From the NCBI RefSeq assembly GCF_004798865.1, contig NW_025335661.1:3691177-3755176 (forward strand): a DNA stretch of 64,000 nt, given 5' to 3'. Position numbers and translations under genes: made by a program. The notes under the pieces are model-generated. The model ran no database searches. It was not told where the DNA came from and saw only the letters and a list, made by a program, of their open reading frames with translations. This document shows positions 1 to 11,252 of the stretch, in pieces. Source of the DNA: Varanus komodoensis (Eukaryota > Chordata > Lepidosauria > Squamata > Varanidae). Position 1 is the first letter of the stretch. Each line of letters begins with the position of its first letter.

Positions 1-2710
1 TCTCCACATTCTTTTCCTAAGCCCCTTCTAGGAAAATGAAATTAAATCTCCTAGGTCAGAAGCATATACTCTGCTTGTTGATGTTCTGACTACTATGCAA
101 TGGATTCAGTCAATGGGTATCTTTCAGTGGGAATGGGAGGACAAGATGGAACCTTCTCAGTGTGGGTCAACGGTATGATCTGGTATGAAGAGCAGCAGCC
201 CATCTTCCCCAGCACACTTTTTCCTTATTAAAAGTTTCCAGAAAGTGCTCGGTCTTGGAGCAACACTGCAGATAATACAGTGAATATTTTTATTTTAGGC
301 CATCACTCAGCCAAAATCTATTCATTCACAAAGAAAGAATTTCCTTCTAACATGGGCTGAGCTTTTCAGTCACTGTCAGACAATTCCAGAAGTGTCAATG
401 GCCAGGTGATAAAGTTACCATGGGAACTAAATACTTCATTTAGGTTTCTCTTCCTGCAGACAATAGGTCCCTAACTAGCTGAGACTATCAAAGGAAAGAA
501 GCAGGCCTGATGACTGCATCCTTGAAAGGTTGAGAATCTTTGCAAAGCAAAATTTTCTGTTGAAATAATAACACATAATGTTCCAATAAACCTAAAAGAG
601 AGGATACAAAGAAACTGTGGGCGTCTCAGTCATTTCCTACATGCTAAACCATGTATTGAACTGCAGACCAACTCTCATGATTCATTATAGTCAGCACCTG
701 AAGTTACATCCTTATGGTTTACCATTCCATAAAAAATGTCTTCTGCATTCAACTTAGAATGTATACTTTAAAATAGACTGCATTGATATCTGAGTATGAT
801 TAAAGTAAAAGTGGGAAACACACAAAAAAACTTCTTTGGATTTGCTGCAGTATACACTCCAAATTACCTATCAACTATGGGCCACACTCTCAGTGTTCGT
901 TGTTTCCAGTCTAGATGGCTAATAATATCAAAAGTTAAATTCAAATGGCTTAATTTGCATGGAGGTTTTCACTCTGCATTTATCTTAATTATTTTTATGC
1001 TTTATGTGTAATTTTCTTCTCACTTTATTAGACCAAATGATACAACAGATATGGAAAATAAATTTACACATCAACAAAACTAAATCAGTAAAATAAAGCC
1101 ACACCATACAGCATGCATGCCTTTTTCTTGAAGTCTTCCTCCCCTCTCAGTTGCAAGCCCAGCTTGCCATCTTTACGTGCCAAAAGTAGTTCATGAACAT
1201 TAGTGATCTGCACTGTGATACCTGAGTGGTTAAAATAATCAAAGCTTTACCATTAGGTACCAGCTGCTCTTTTTGCAATTTCAGTGCTGCTGACTAGGCT
1301 TTAAGTAATTTACTAAGCTTTAAAATGTTGACTTTTTACAGAGCTGGAAAGCCAGCTGCATTAGAAGTGCTATGCATTCCAATTCACCATAAATGATTTA
1401 TACTGCTTTTTAAAATAACCCAGAATCTTTTAACTTTAGCAAAATGTTATTGTTCTGTTATATTTAAAGCTGGTCATAATTATGTTAACTGATTCTGTTG
1501 TTCTCGTGGCAAAGCAAGAACATGATGTTTTCCAGGTCATCTAGTAGTTAAGTATTCTGCACTGCAGAAAATTCTTTATAAATGTAAGCTTCTGACACTG
1601 GAAAGTTTCAACCAAAGTAAGACCAAACCTATAAAATAAAGCCTCATCCTGAATATACAGGCATCATGCTGGATGCTGGAGCAGTATCTTTTCCATCAAC
1701 TTGCATTTCCCCTCCCTAAAATTCAGGTTACTGCTACACAGTAAAAAGAGATAAATAAAAACAAACTGTTTAGTAATCCTGATTCTTCTACCAACCAGAA
1801 GTAATAAAATCTATTTTGTTTGCTTCATTATTCCATTCATTTATTTCATAGCTGATATCACTTTGCAAAACAAATTGCTTTGCAGCATCCAACACAATGG
1901 CAATTAAAAAAAATACAGGTGTTCTTAGATGTGAAAAGACTTTCATCTACACCTATCTCCTAAAAGTAAATGAAACCTGTGATTAATCTTCCATGAAAGT
2001 GTGTGTAGGGAGTTCTATTTAAGGGATTAGGGCTGAAATTCTAAGAGTGGAATGGTGAAAGAGAAAACAGGGAAAGAAGGTTGCATTGTGTATTACAGTA
2101 ATTCATAAATAAAAATGTCTTGCATTTTTATAACACAATTTTTATCAAGTCACAGCTTGTTTATGAACCTTAAAATCTGTATCAGACTGGCCTTTATCTA
2201 TTTTGTCATGTTTGTTTTTACATGTGAATATTGTTTTACCAAGATTTTATTTACCGCCTCTCATATTTATTGTTCATAACCAGCATTTTATACAATATAA
2301 TTGTATTTTTGCCTATAACGGTTCCTACTGTATGTCTCAGAAGATATATGTGATTAATTGCAGCAGTCAGTTTGCCCAATAGCACCTGTGAGGTTTTACT
2401 GTTTTATGTGATGTAAGTGGTTCATTTAAAGCACTTGCATCAGTTCTTGAAACACATCTGAAAATTTCCCTGTGGTGCTGGTAATTCCTGTATATATCAA
2501 CAATATGCCTTTACTGATCAAGTCATTATCTTAAATGCTATCTAGTTAGAGCTTTATTTTGCTAGTTTTGGGAGCAGATTTGGTTTGATAAAATCACAGT
2601 AAGCTTCATTGTCATGCCCTTAAGCTACACTTTTTTTCTGTCCCACTCCCATTGCCTTTGGCTCTGCTTCCTTACCTTGCCTCACCCACTGCTTTAAGGT
2701 AGCTCTCAAC

Positions 2711-2750
2711 ACCTTTTCCAAAACTGAATTCAGCCTTCAGGCTAGAAGAG
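2711..2750. repeat. Short word shared with 37637-37676, unclassified repeat
   Basis: About 40 bp here (reading CCAAAACTGAATTCAGCC and onward) match 37637-37676 (CCAAAATGGAATGCAGCT and onward) at roughly 80% in the same orientation, including a shared TCAGGCTGGAAGAG-like end. This suggests two worn copies of one interspersed repeat whose full extent I cannot set. Confidence 0.35.
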
Positions 2751-3429
2751 ATACTCTAGCGCTGAGACCAAATAACCAGTTTTACCTTTGGTGGAACACA
2801 AAGTATCCTGTGCCATGCTCAGTGATGCATAAGGGGCCATATGGTTGCTCTCTAACCAGCAAAAAAACATAAACAACTACAGAGTATATTGTATTGTAAT
2901 CGCATCATCAAAAGAGGGTATTTTACATGTTACAAAACATATTCTACAAATTAAAACTACTCAGACTTTGATAGGAGGAATTTAATGGATTACAGATTTC
3001 TTGTTTTTAAATAATTCATGTTAAAGATAATTGGGTTTTTAGCAGGGAATGACGAATGCATGGTTTATCCACCCATCTGGTATTAATCTCAGAATGCTGC
3101 TGAAGCAATACCCAGCATGGCTTCATGATTAAGACAATTCCAGATAAGCATCCCAAATGAATCAAGGATATGCCTACTTGGGCCAAAACAAAGTATTGCA
3201 AAAGGAGTGTTATTATTTTCAGGAACAGCTAATTTTGTCCCCATAGATAATGCCTGATAACATTCCAGAAATTATGTATATTTTATAATTGCATAGAACT
3301 ATGTATCAGTACATTTGAGTTCCCTAAGTATTATCCTGTATTAATTCAGTATCATTTGTTTCTCTGGTATTTGCATTTTATTTAATCCTACTTTCTGTTG
3401 GGGTGGGGGTTATCCTTTTCAGGTCTCCC

Positions 3430-4085
3430 TGCTGTGGTTAGATAGGGCCCAAGTTGGCTACCTAAGCATGGACACTCGACCTCTGAAAACTGGAATAGAA
3501 TATGTGATAAGCACAAGTTTGTGTGAAAAGTGGCAACACCTAGAAGTCCCAAAAAGCTTTTCTGATGCAGCCATAACCATACTCTTTGTTAGATCTGGTA
3601 TATATAACTGTGACTCAGGTGGACAAACCCAAGAACATAGTTTGGGAGTGCTCCTCAACCCAGAGTTATCGCTGGAACTCCAGGGCAAGGAGTTGTGGCA
3701 AGGAGCAGCCAGGATGTTAACAGGGACCAGCAGCTATATACATATAACGCCAGTCCTTTACCATCTGCACTGGCTTCCAATTGAAGTCCAGGCTCAATTT
3801 AAGGTGCTTGTGATTACTTATAAAGCTCTAAATGGCCTAGGACCCAGATATTTGAAGGAGCAACTCTTTCCAAATATACCTGCCCACCTGCTAAGATCTG
3901 GGTCAGAGGTCTTCCTTCGGGAGCCCTCTTTGAAGATCAGAAGACTGGCTACCTGGAGAAGGGCCTTCTCTGTGGTGGCACTCCAGTTATGGAGCATGCT
4001 CTCTAGAACACTGTGCCTGGCACTGACACTTTTCTTATTTTGGTGCCAACATTTTAAGTGTTAGTGTGTTAAGATGCGGTTTTAT
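3430..4085 (+). mobile_element. L2/CR1-type LINE, 3' part of ORF2
   Basis: The + strand frame at 3468-4064 is open for 198 codons. Its second half matches the C-terminal part of the reverse-transcriptase ORF of L2-like LINEs of reptiles and fish: the run ARMLTGTSS, HITPVLYHLHWLPIEVQAQF, TYKALNGLGPRYL, then RRAFSVVALQLW. Compared with the usual order, the part between ELSLELQ and ELWQGAARML is missing, so an internal deletion is likely. The 5' limit is approximate. There is no start codon of its own and no complete ORF, so it is a dead, 5'-truncated copy. The open frame is a leftover of the LINE and not a host gene. Confidence 0.8.
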
Positions 4086-4124
4086 TTGAATTTTGTCCTC
4101 TGATGCTGTACTTTTATTTCATTC

Positions 4125-4459
4125 AACTACTGGCACAGTGGTTTAAACTGCTGTGCTGCTGGGCTGGTTGATTGAAAGGTCACCGGTTCAAATCTACACA
4201 AGGGGTGAGTTCCCATTGCTCTGTCCCAGCTCCTGTCAACCTTGCAGTCTGAAAGCATGTGAATGCAAGTAGATAAAAAGGTACCACTTCGGTGGCAAGG
4301 CAACAGCATTCCATGCACTTCAGTGTTTAGTCATGCCAGCCACATGACCATGGAGACTGTTTGCGGACAAATGCTGGCTCCCTCGGCTAGGAAACAGAGA
4401 TGAACACCACCACCTAGAGTCAGGCATGACTGGACTTAACGTCAAGGGGAAACCTTTAC
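4125..4459 (+). mobile_element. Sauria SINE (tRNA-headed, BovB-type tail)
   Basis: A tRNA-like head shows an intact pol III A box (TGGCACAGTGG, 4131-4141) and B box (GGTTCAAATC, 4185-4194). The body continues to a 3' part with AGTCAGGCATGACTGGACTT and then AAACCTTTAC, which is the BovB/RTE-derived end of the Sauria SINE family that BovB enzymes copy. The family's usual ACCTT-type tail repeat would follow, but the sequence goes into a 100-N gap after 4459. The head and body look full length. The family is known from squamates, which supports the host call. Confidence 0.85.
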
Positions 4460-4559
4460 NNNNNNNNNNNNNNNNNNNNNNNNNNNNNNNNNNNNNNNNN
4501 NNNNNNNNNNNNNNNNNNNNNNNNNNNNNNNNNNNNNNNNNNNNNNNNNNNNNNNNNNN
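4460..4559. other. Assembly gap (100 N)
   Basis: Exactly 100 N, a usual placeholder for a gap of unknown size. It begins at the tail of a SINE, where a simple repeat is expected. Confidence 0.98.
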
Positions 4560-6090
4560 TGTGCTGAGTGTGAAGGACTTTGATCTAGTCTTTTTGTCAT
4601 TGTCAGATCACCACCTGTTGAGATTTAGACTAATGGAGGTTTTTCCCCTTGCAGAGTAAGGGACCTCTTAAGATGGCCTGTTCCAGAGGTTAATGGATCT
4701 AGATGGTTTCATTGGGCTCTTGGAAAGTTTCCAGCTGATATGGCTGGCACTCCTGTTGAAGCTGTGGAACTCAGAGGTAACCCAGGTAGTTGACACAATC
4801 ACTGTGAAGTACCCTATTTTTTTGAAGAGCATGTAATCCATGGTATATCTGAAAGCTGAGAGTGATGAAAAATACTGGAGACAGATGGAGATGGAGAAAA
4901 ACTCCCAGTGGATTGAGTCGAGCCATGGTACATGTTCATTGTCAAGCATAGTTAGAAGCACTGAGGGTAATCTGAAGCCTATCACATACTAGACCCAAAG
5001 ACATCCTAGAACTGAGGCCTGCTGTAATATCTTTTCTGGGCACTTCCAGGATTAAATAGCTTGCAATTGCCAAGACTTAGACTCCAGAGTTATATCAAGT
5101 GAATAAGCTGAGATACACAGAACTGCCTGGTCCAGTTTTATTGGATGAGTTTTAGTTTCATCTCAGCTCAAGGAACTTTAGAAGGTGCCCGTATGCAACC
5201 ACATCCATATGGGAGCATTGCCAGGTTTGACTTACATGAGTCAGTAAGGAGGAAACAACTGGGAACATGCCTCCTTACAAGAGGGAGAGGTCTCATGCCA
5301 CCTGAACAAATCCTCTTCAAAAGGAAGTGCTTAACAGCATTAGGCTGGTAGCTAACTTTCCTTTCCTGAGCAAGGCTCTTGATTTGCCAACCAGCTACAG
5401 GTGCTATTGGATGAAACTAATTACTTGGATCCATGTTCAGCCAACTCTCCATGCCAGTTTTGGCATGGAAACAACTGTGAACGCTCTGTGCAACGGCCTA
5501 TACCAGAGACAGTGAGACGGAGTGTGACCCCATTGATACTGCTGGTACCTCTCAGTGGCTTTTGATAACTTCACCCATTATATCCTTCTGGGGCAATGTT
5601 TTGAGCTGGTAGTACAGATACAACACTTTTTCTTTTCTTTTCTTTTCTTTTCTTTTCTTTTCTTTTCTTTTCTTTTCTTTTCTCTTTCTTTCTTTCTTTC
5701 TTTCTTTTTTTTTTTTTGGAGGGCAGGTTCTAGAAGTTGGTGCTGGGAAAATATTTTTTCCATCCTCTGGATTATCCAGAATGGAGCTCTTCAGAGGTCT
5801 GTTCTGTCCCATATGTTACATAGCTTCTACCTGTAACTATTGTGTCGGTCATTTGGAGTTTTGGAGTGTGCTGCCATCAAGTATGCTGATGATGCACAGC
5901 TCTAATCCTCCTTTTCCTCTTTAGGAGATGAAGTTTGAAAAGTGCTTTATTGTGCTTGGCTGCAGCAGTGGACTGGCTGAGGGCTAACCAAAGTTCAGTC
6001 TGAACAAGACTGAGATGCTGTTAGTTCCTGGTTCCTCTGATAAGATGGAGTTGAACTATCCTTGCAGGAGCAAGTAGCTTGGGGGTATCT
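4560..6090 (+). mobile_element. L2/CR1-type LINE, endonuclease end and reverse transcriptase
   Basis: Just after the gap the + strand reads LSDHHLLRFRLMEV, the closing motif of the LINE endonuclease domain. Further on, around 5730-5835, it reads GALQRSVLSHMLHSFYL, matching the RT block usually written GVPQGSVLSPxLFNIYM. Around 5879-5900 comes YADDAQL, the catalytic RT box, and near 6000 a worn form of the LNPDKTE block. The reading frame is broken several times by shifts and stops. A TTTTC/TTTC microsatellite sits inside the RT region at 5627-5717. The copy is dead, and its 5' part is in the gap or lost. Confidence 0.75.
5627..5717. repeat. TTTTC then TTTC pyrimidine microsatellite
   Basis: About eleven TTTTC units pass into TTTC units and then a run of T, all pyrimidine on the + strand. 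It lies inside the LINE reverse-transcriptase region. Several open frames with lysine/arginine/glutamate or serine/phenylalanine runs on both strands here are artefacts of it. Confidence 0.95.
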
Positions 6091-7419
6091 CAATAGTTTC
6101 TGGTTTTAGCAAATGCATGTAATTTCTTTGTATAATTGGGCTCTTGCTATGTAATGCAGGGTCTTCTAATACTTAAACTATGCAAACCCAATTAAATCCT
6201 ATAGCATATTAGCCTCTTGACTCACTAGTGATACATGTTGCTGGAAGCATTTCTGTCCTTGTAGGTATCAAACAAAACTGAAGTTAACCACCCCTGCAAT
6301 GGGGCTACATGACTGTGAAAAGTCTGTTTCATTCATTCTTCAGCTCTCTCAGTTTTTACATGCTTTTAATATTAGTTATACTTGAGAAAGTTTAGTTTTA
6401 AGATAGTTCTAAAATAAACCCGTGTTTTGTTACCGTGTAAGGGATTTGCCTAGTTTTCTCTTCCATAATAGCTGCAGTCAATTTCTGGAACCTACCTAAC
6501 ATGTGCATTACTTTTAACTTAAATAGATGGCAGCACAAAACTATCTGAAAGCAAACTTTGGGTATTTAATGGTACCAGCTGAATACCTGGGTGTCACTAT
6601 GACTTTTCCTCAATTGTGCAATTCGTATCTGTCATGAAATTAATATATAGTGTGGTATCTGATTTTCATATAAATGGGGGAAATTATGAAGGTGCTTCTT
6701 AAATAAACCAACCCCTGCCATCTCCTAATTAACCTGCATAAAACTGCATTTTATTTTAAAGACTACCAGGCCGCAATTCCTGAGAATGTTGAATTGCTCA
6801 AAAACTGGGCCATGTGGTCGATATAGTAATAAAAACAAAACCCAGAAAGCCATGATTTGTATTGACTCATTGTACATCTGTGAGGAAACTTCATTATCAC
6901 AAAGCATGAGAAGACTTCTTTCCCTGAATTTAATAAATGGGATTTCTCCATTATGCCATCACTACTTACCTACCAGTGTTACCCAGAAGTATAAGAAAAA
7001 GCATTAAACTAAAATGAAACAGAAATGAACATTATATTGAAGGGGTTTCTGAAAGAAGCAAAATTGTATGTCTCCACTGTATGATGATGCTACCCACATT
7101 TAAAAAAATTCTTCATACAGATATTTAGGTAATTTTACTTTTCTTTTTTCCCCAAGGAAAACTGCTTATGAGAATTTCACATGAAGGAACTTGAACTATT
7201 GTTTCATTTTACATCTATTGTCTTATAAAGCACAGAGACTAACCAAAACCAAAACATACTCTGGATCAGTCCAGCATTAGCTTTGATCTTCCATGATGTT
7301 AATAATTCTTATAAATAATATTTGTCTGATGTTCTGTGAGGAGTGTGATTGCGGTATAAGAAGAATATCTATACACAAAGGTTCTGGTCTAATGCCCAGT
7401 TGCATATAAAAAACTAAGA

Positions 7420-7612
7420 GCCAGTAAAGTGTAGAGGTTAGCGTGTTAGACTGGGATCTGGGTTCTAGTTCTCCTTGGTCGGAAAGCTTTAGTGGGTAAC
7501 TTCGGGCCAGTCATTGACTCTCAGCCTAGCCTACCTCACAGGATACTTGTGAGGGTAAGATCAAGAGGAGGCGGAAGATTATGTAAGCTGCTTTGAGTTT
7601 CTTGAAGGGAAA
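7420..7612 (+). mobile_element. tRNA-derived SINE (squamate ACA/MIR-like type)
   Basis: The sequence begins GCCAGTAAAGTGTAGAGGTT, the worn tRNA-type head of a common reptile SINE. It continues with TCTGGGTTCTAGTTCTCCTT (B-box region), CGGGCCAGTCATTGACTCTC, CCTACCTCACAGGATACTTG and TAAGCTGCTTTGAGTTTCTT, in the usual order. The pol III boxes are mutated. A purine-rich simple stretch (AGGGAAAGGGG type) follows to about 7660. Family naming is from memory. Confidence 0.7.
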
Positions 7613-8427
7613 GGGGTGAGGGAAAGAGGGGAGAAGGAGAGGGAGAAGGAGAAGAAATAGTGTTGCAATTTTCCTCTGCAGACATTTTTTGAGTCAGGTA
7701 TAAGGATTATTTCTTCTCTCTGCCCCAGGAGACTGTTTGGAGAACAATTTAAAACATGCATACACATTTAGATTCTCTACCATATAATTAAGAGATAATT
7801 GCACTGAATTATTTGAGCAGATTCAGGGGGACGGGGTATCTAGGATGAAATTCTATGGCTGCTACATTCTGCCTAAGTGAATATAGGACAATTTAGAGCC
7901 CCAGTTCTGACCTTGGAGAAGTGCTCCAAGGGGGTGCTGAAAGTGAAGGTAGGAACATTTCAAGAGAGTTACAGGCAGCCACATGGAATCACATCCCTCT
8001 TAGTTTATTGAATATCTATATTGTCCTATAGGTAACATTATCTGGGAAGTTCACAACAATTAAAGCCATAAAATATATGATGATATAATATACAAATTTT
8101 AACAATTTAAAACTAGCAATATAAAATTAAGGTGAAACCAAAATTAAACCTAGCTGCAATGAAAAGATTGAAAATACTCATTTAAAATCACTGAATATTT
8201 AATGTACGATTAGGCTTGGTTTTAACTTCACCATATCTATATAAACACTATATTATTTTCTACTATAAAGTACTGATGTAAAGTTACAGCATGCATAATT
8301 CATGTGATTAAAGTATGTGATTTCAATATGAAAGTTACTTATGCAGAATAAAAAGTAATATAGTCAGGAAGCATGGGCAATCACCTAGCAGCTGCTGCCA
8401 TTGAATAAAGGAAGGGTGGACATGAAT

Positions 8428-8515
8428 TCATAGAACAGTAGAGTTGGGAAGGACCAAGGCCATCAGGTCCAACCCCTGCTGTTGCAGGACACCAATTTAC
8501 ACCATCACACTGAGA
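8428..8515 (-). mobile_element. CR1 LINE 3'-end fragment
   Basis: Read on the + strand, GAGTTGGGAAGGACCAAGG and CATCAGGTCCAACCCCTGC match the reverse complement of the CR1 3' end common to birds and reptiles. Only about 90 bp is recognisable. Confidence 0.65.
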
Positions 8516-8589
8516 TGGCTGAGATTTATTCCTTGGTTCAACCAAGGCTGAGCTTTAGTCCTTCTTCACAATGTCTTCAGTGATGTACT

Positions 8590-8740
8590 TCTTTGTCTCT
8601 GCTGTTTCTCATGGACAGCAAATAGCCTTTTTTTGTGTGGGGGGGGTCATTGTTATGGGTTCCATTTTTGGTTTGCTCTCTGTAAGCTGCCCAGAGACTT
8701 TTTTAGTAATTGGTATGGCATAACAAAACCTTAAATAAGG
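8590..8740 (+). mobile_element. LINE 3'-tail fragment
   Basis: The string TGTAAGCTGCCCAGAGACTT followed by TTGGTATGGCATAAC resembles the 3' terminus of L2-type LINEs (TAAGCTGCCCAGAG, then GGCATATAAATA). A GTGGGGGGGGTC run lies within it. The 5' limit is uncertain. Confidence 0.45.
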
Positions 8741-11056
8741 TTGTTTCAAATATTAAGTCAGACTCTGCAGTGTAAAAGAATGCTTGGCAGTATTGTTGGG
8801 CAATAAGAAGCCTTCAGAATTGCCAGGGTTGGACTAAATATCAGAAATCTGGCTTTCTTTGTGTGCAGGTCAATGCACCAGTTATCTTCTTTCTGATGCC
8901 CTTCAGGCTCTAGCTAATGCCCTAATGGCAGCTCCATGTTGAATCACACAGTCCTAGTTTCAGCATTGTTCAACAAGAACTTGTCGCTCAGAAAACCCTG
9001 TCCTAAATGTAGATTCATGTTTCCTATGGGAGAACCTGGCCCTAACAGGAATATGGCTCTTTTCTTGGCTGGATATGCTGCATGAGTACAGGACATGATG
9101 TTGGACATCCCTGGTGGTCTGCTTTGCTGTGAGAAACATAATTTTTTCATGTCTGCATAGTAGAACTGTGTGCTTGCTGCTCTCCCTGATGTGCCCCAAA
9201 TTCTCTAGGGCTCTACTATCCTCAGGCCCTTTAACCAAAACATTACCCAAGTGCCACAAATTTCACAACATGATTGTTCTGATCCTGTTCACTTGTTGAG
9301 CAGAAGTTCTACATGTGCTAATCAACATTGCTGCGTGGCAAAGTACAAATCTATAAGTTAGCTGCTCCCACCCACAAACTAGTATTGCATGCCATAATGA
9401 ATGAAATGGGTGTGGGAAAAAGTACCAGTGCCCTTCAATAAACGATTCAACTCTGTTGTAAATATATATCCATTTTGAGATCTTTATATCACTTATATCA
9501 CATTACAATATACAATATTGACTTGTATCCAGTGTAGTTTGGTACATCGGCCATACAGTTGAGCCCACAGAATATAATCATTTACGATTTGTATATCCAT
9601 ATTAGTTTTATATGCTACTGGGCAGAATGGTTTTGCATACTAAATATATACATTGTATACACATTTAAATATCAGTAATATATGAATGCACATAAAGTAT
9701 ACAGATGAAGGACAGCTACATTCTGTGATATCTATTAATCGTCAATCATTTATTATCTATTTATCTATTAGAATAACAAGATATAATCCATGTTGACAGG
9801 AAATTAGTATCCAGCATAATACAAAATAGGTTTTAATTAATATTAAGACAAAATTAAAATTAGATTTTTCTATAGCAGGGAAAAGCTGGACATCAAGAGT
9901 AGGAAAGTTAAAGATTTAGGAAATATAGGAAGGATGCTGTATACTCCCTCTACTGCCTTCTGAGCCTTTAACACAGACTGGGATATTGAGACCTCCTGTT
10001 TGTTGTTAAATTCCAGTTCCCATAATTCCCAGCCAGTCTGGAAATGGTGATAGATGCCGGGAATAGTCACTCATCCATATCTGGAAGAACACAGGTTTCC
10101 AGTTCTGCTTGAGCAGATTCTGGACATGTTTTACCAAAACACAATTGTTAATTTCAGAAACAATACAGCATCAATGCATGGAAATAAAAAGTTTATTTAG
10201 GAATAAAACAGATTAGTTAAAGCAAGAACTATGCAGGATAAAGATGACAAGGGCATCATGCATGCAAAATAGGATTGCTATGCTCACAACCCTGGGAGTC
10301 CCTCTCAGCATTTAGCTTGCCTCAAGACTTGGCCTTGCTTGTGCAAAGCATCTTCTGCAATCAGACCTGTGCCAAGATTCAATCTGTAGAAACTCGCTTG
10401 AGATTTATATACTGTTGGGTCCTCTGAAATACAGTTGTTGTTATACGACTTGTACCTGTTGATTTGGCTATAATAGTGGCTTTGATGCAATAAGCCTGCA
10501 CTGGGTAAGGCTAATGTAAATAACAGTGTGGTTATCTCTTCTGTCATCCCAAGCAGGTGGTTGACCTTGACATTATTCTCCCAGCACCACCAATCTCATA
10601 CAGAGACTGACCTTGCGAATATGGAATGCAAACCATTTAAGAGGGCAAATATCCAAGCAAAGGTTAGGCATAGAAGGTGCAATTGCTGTATGTCGCCCAG
10701 ATATACATTTGCCTTCTGGTATCCTCAGTTGTTGTTTTCTTAATAACAAAAGGCAGGCATCTCTTTTTACCAATAATGAAAAAAGGTAGTGCCTAGAACT
10801 ATAAATGTTCTAAAAGCTCATGCTCTTATAGGAACAGTTTAAAAAAATCAGACATAAAATTTGTCTCCATTTCTGCTTATTGCTTGCATTAATGCTCTTT
10901 AGTACTGCCTAGTGCCTATTTACAATTGTATTCAGAAAATTGCCTATTCTGTTTTTTAACACCTATAGGTGCCATAATGTTGCATCTTTTGAGGACCAGG
11001 GTATAAATCAGCCTACCTGACTACCGTGTAATTTGTGTTCGGTTTATGTCTTTCAG

Positions 11057-11252
11057 GTGAAATTTGTGCATTTAAAATCCATGGACAGGAAATGCCCTTT
11101 GAAGCTGTAGTACTAAACAAGACATCTGGAGAAGGTCGTCTTCAAGCAAGAAGTCCAATTGACTGTGAACTGCAGAAGGAGTATACATTCATCATCCAGG
11201 CATATGACTGCGGTGCAGGGCCTAGTGGAACAAACTGGAAGAAATCTCACAA
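11057..11252 (+). CDS. CLSTN2: CLSTN2 coding exon, cadherin repeat 1 (probably exon 3)
   Basis: This 196-bp internal exon encodes the stretch from GEICAFK to WKKSHK, most of the first cadherin repeat of calsyntenin-2. The acceptor is a pyrimidine-rich tract ending TCTTTCAG at 11056. The exon starts with the last two bases of a split glycine codon, so it enters one base into a codon. The donor is AA|GTGAGT after 11252, leaving two bases of the final lysine codon. It contains the N-glycosylation sequon NKT (in VLNKTSGEG) and three cysteines (EICAF, IDCEL, YDCGA) shared with the family. ATGs upstream of 11057 in this frame are intronic. The segment GAGPSGTNWKK lies where I recall paralogues varying. 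The preceding exon, expected to encode the N-terminal cadherin strands, was not found upstream. Confidence 0.97.

Larger units (their letters stand above)
1..11056 (+). other. CLSTN2: Upstream CLSTN2 intron, 3' part
   Basis: This intron ends at the acceptor at 11056 and begins outside the window. It holds LINE pieces (3.4-4.1 and 4.56-6.1 kb), a Sauria SINE and gap at 4.1-4.56 kb, a tRNA-type SINE at 7.4 kb, a CR1 end at 8.4 kb and a LINE tail at 8.6 kb. I see no gene in 1-3400, 6100-7410, 7620-8400 or 8750-11056. These stretches are AT-rich single-copy-looking DNA with short open frames below 100 codons that lack codon-like or family-like content. The expected upstream exon, encoding the first cadherin strands, was looked for and not recognised. 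Confidence 0.8.

Noticed and set aside
3468-4064. 198-codon open frame as a host gene
   Set aside because: Its second half is the C-terminus of an L2-type LINE reverse-transcriptase ORF. There is no own start context and no splice-site support.
4128-4200. Functional tRNA gene at intact A and B boxes
   Set aside because: The boxes belong to the Sauria SINE head; the rest of the sequence does not fold as a tRNA by eye and continues into the SINE body.
5552-5836. Lysine-rich and phenylalanine/serine-rich open frames
   Set aside because: They are translations of the TTTTC/TTTC microsatellite and the LINE RT region.
7420-7500. Functional tRNA gene
   Set aside because: The tRNA-like head lacks intact boxes and a cloverleaf, and is followed by the SINE body.
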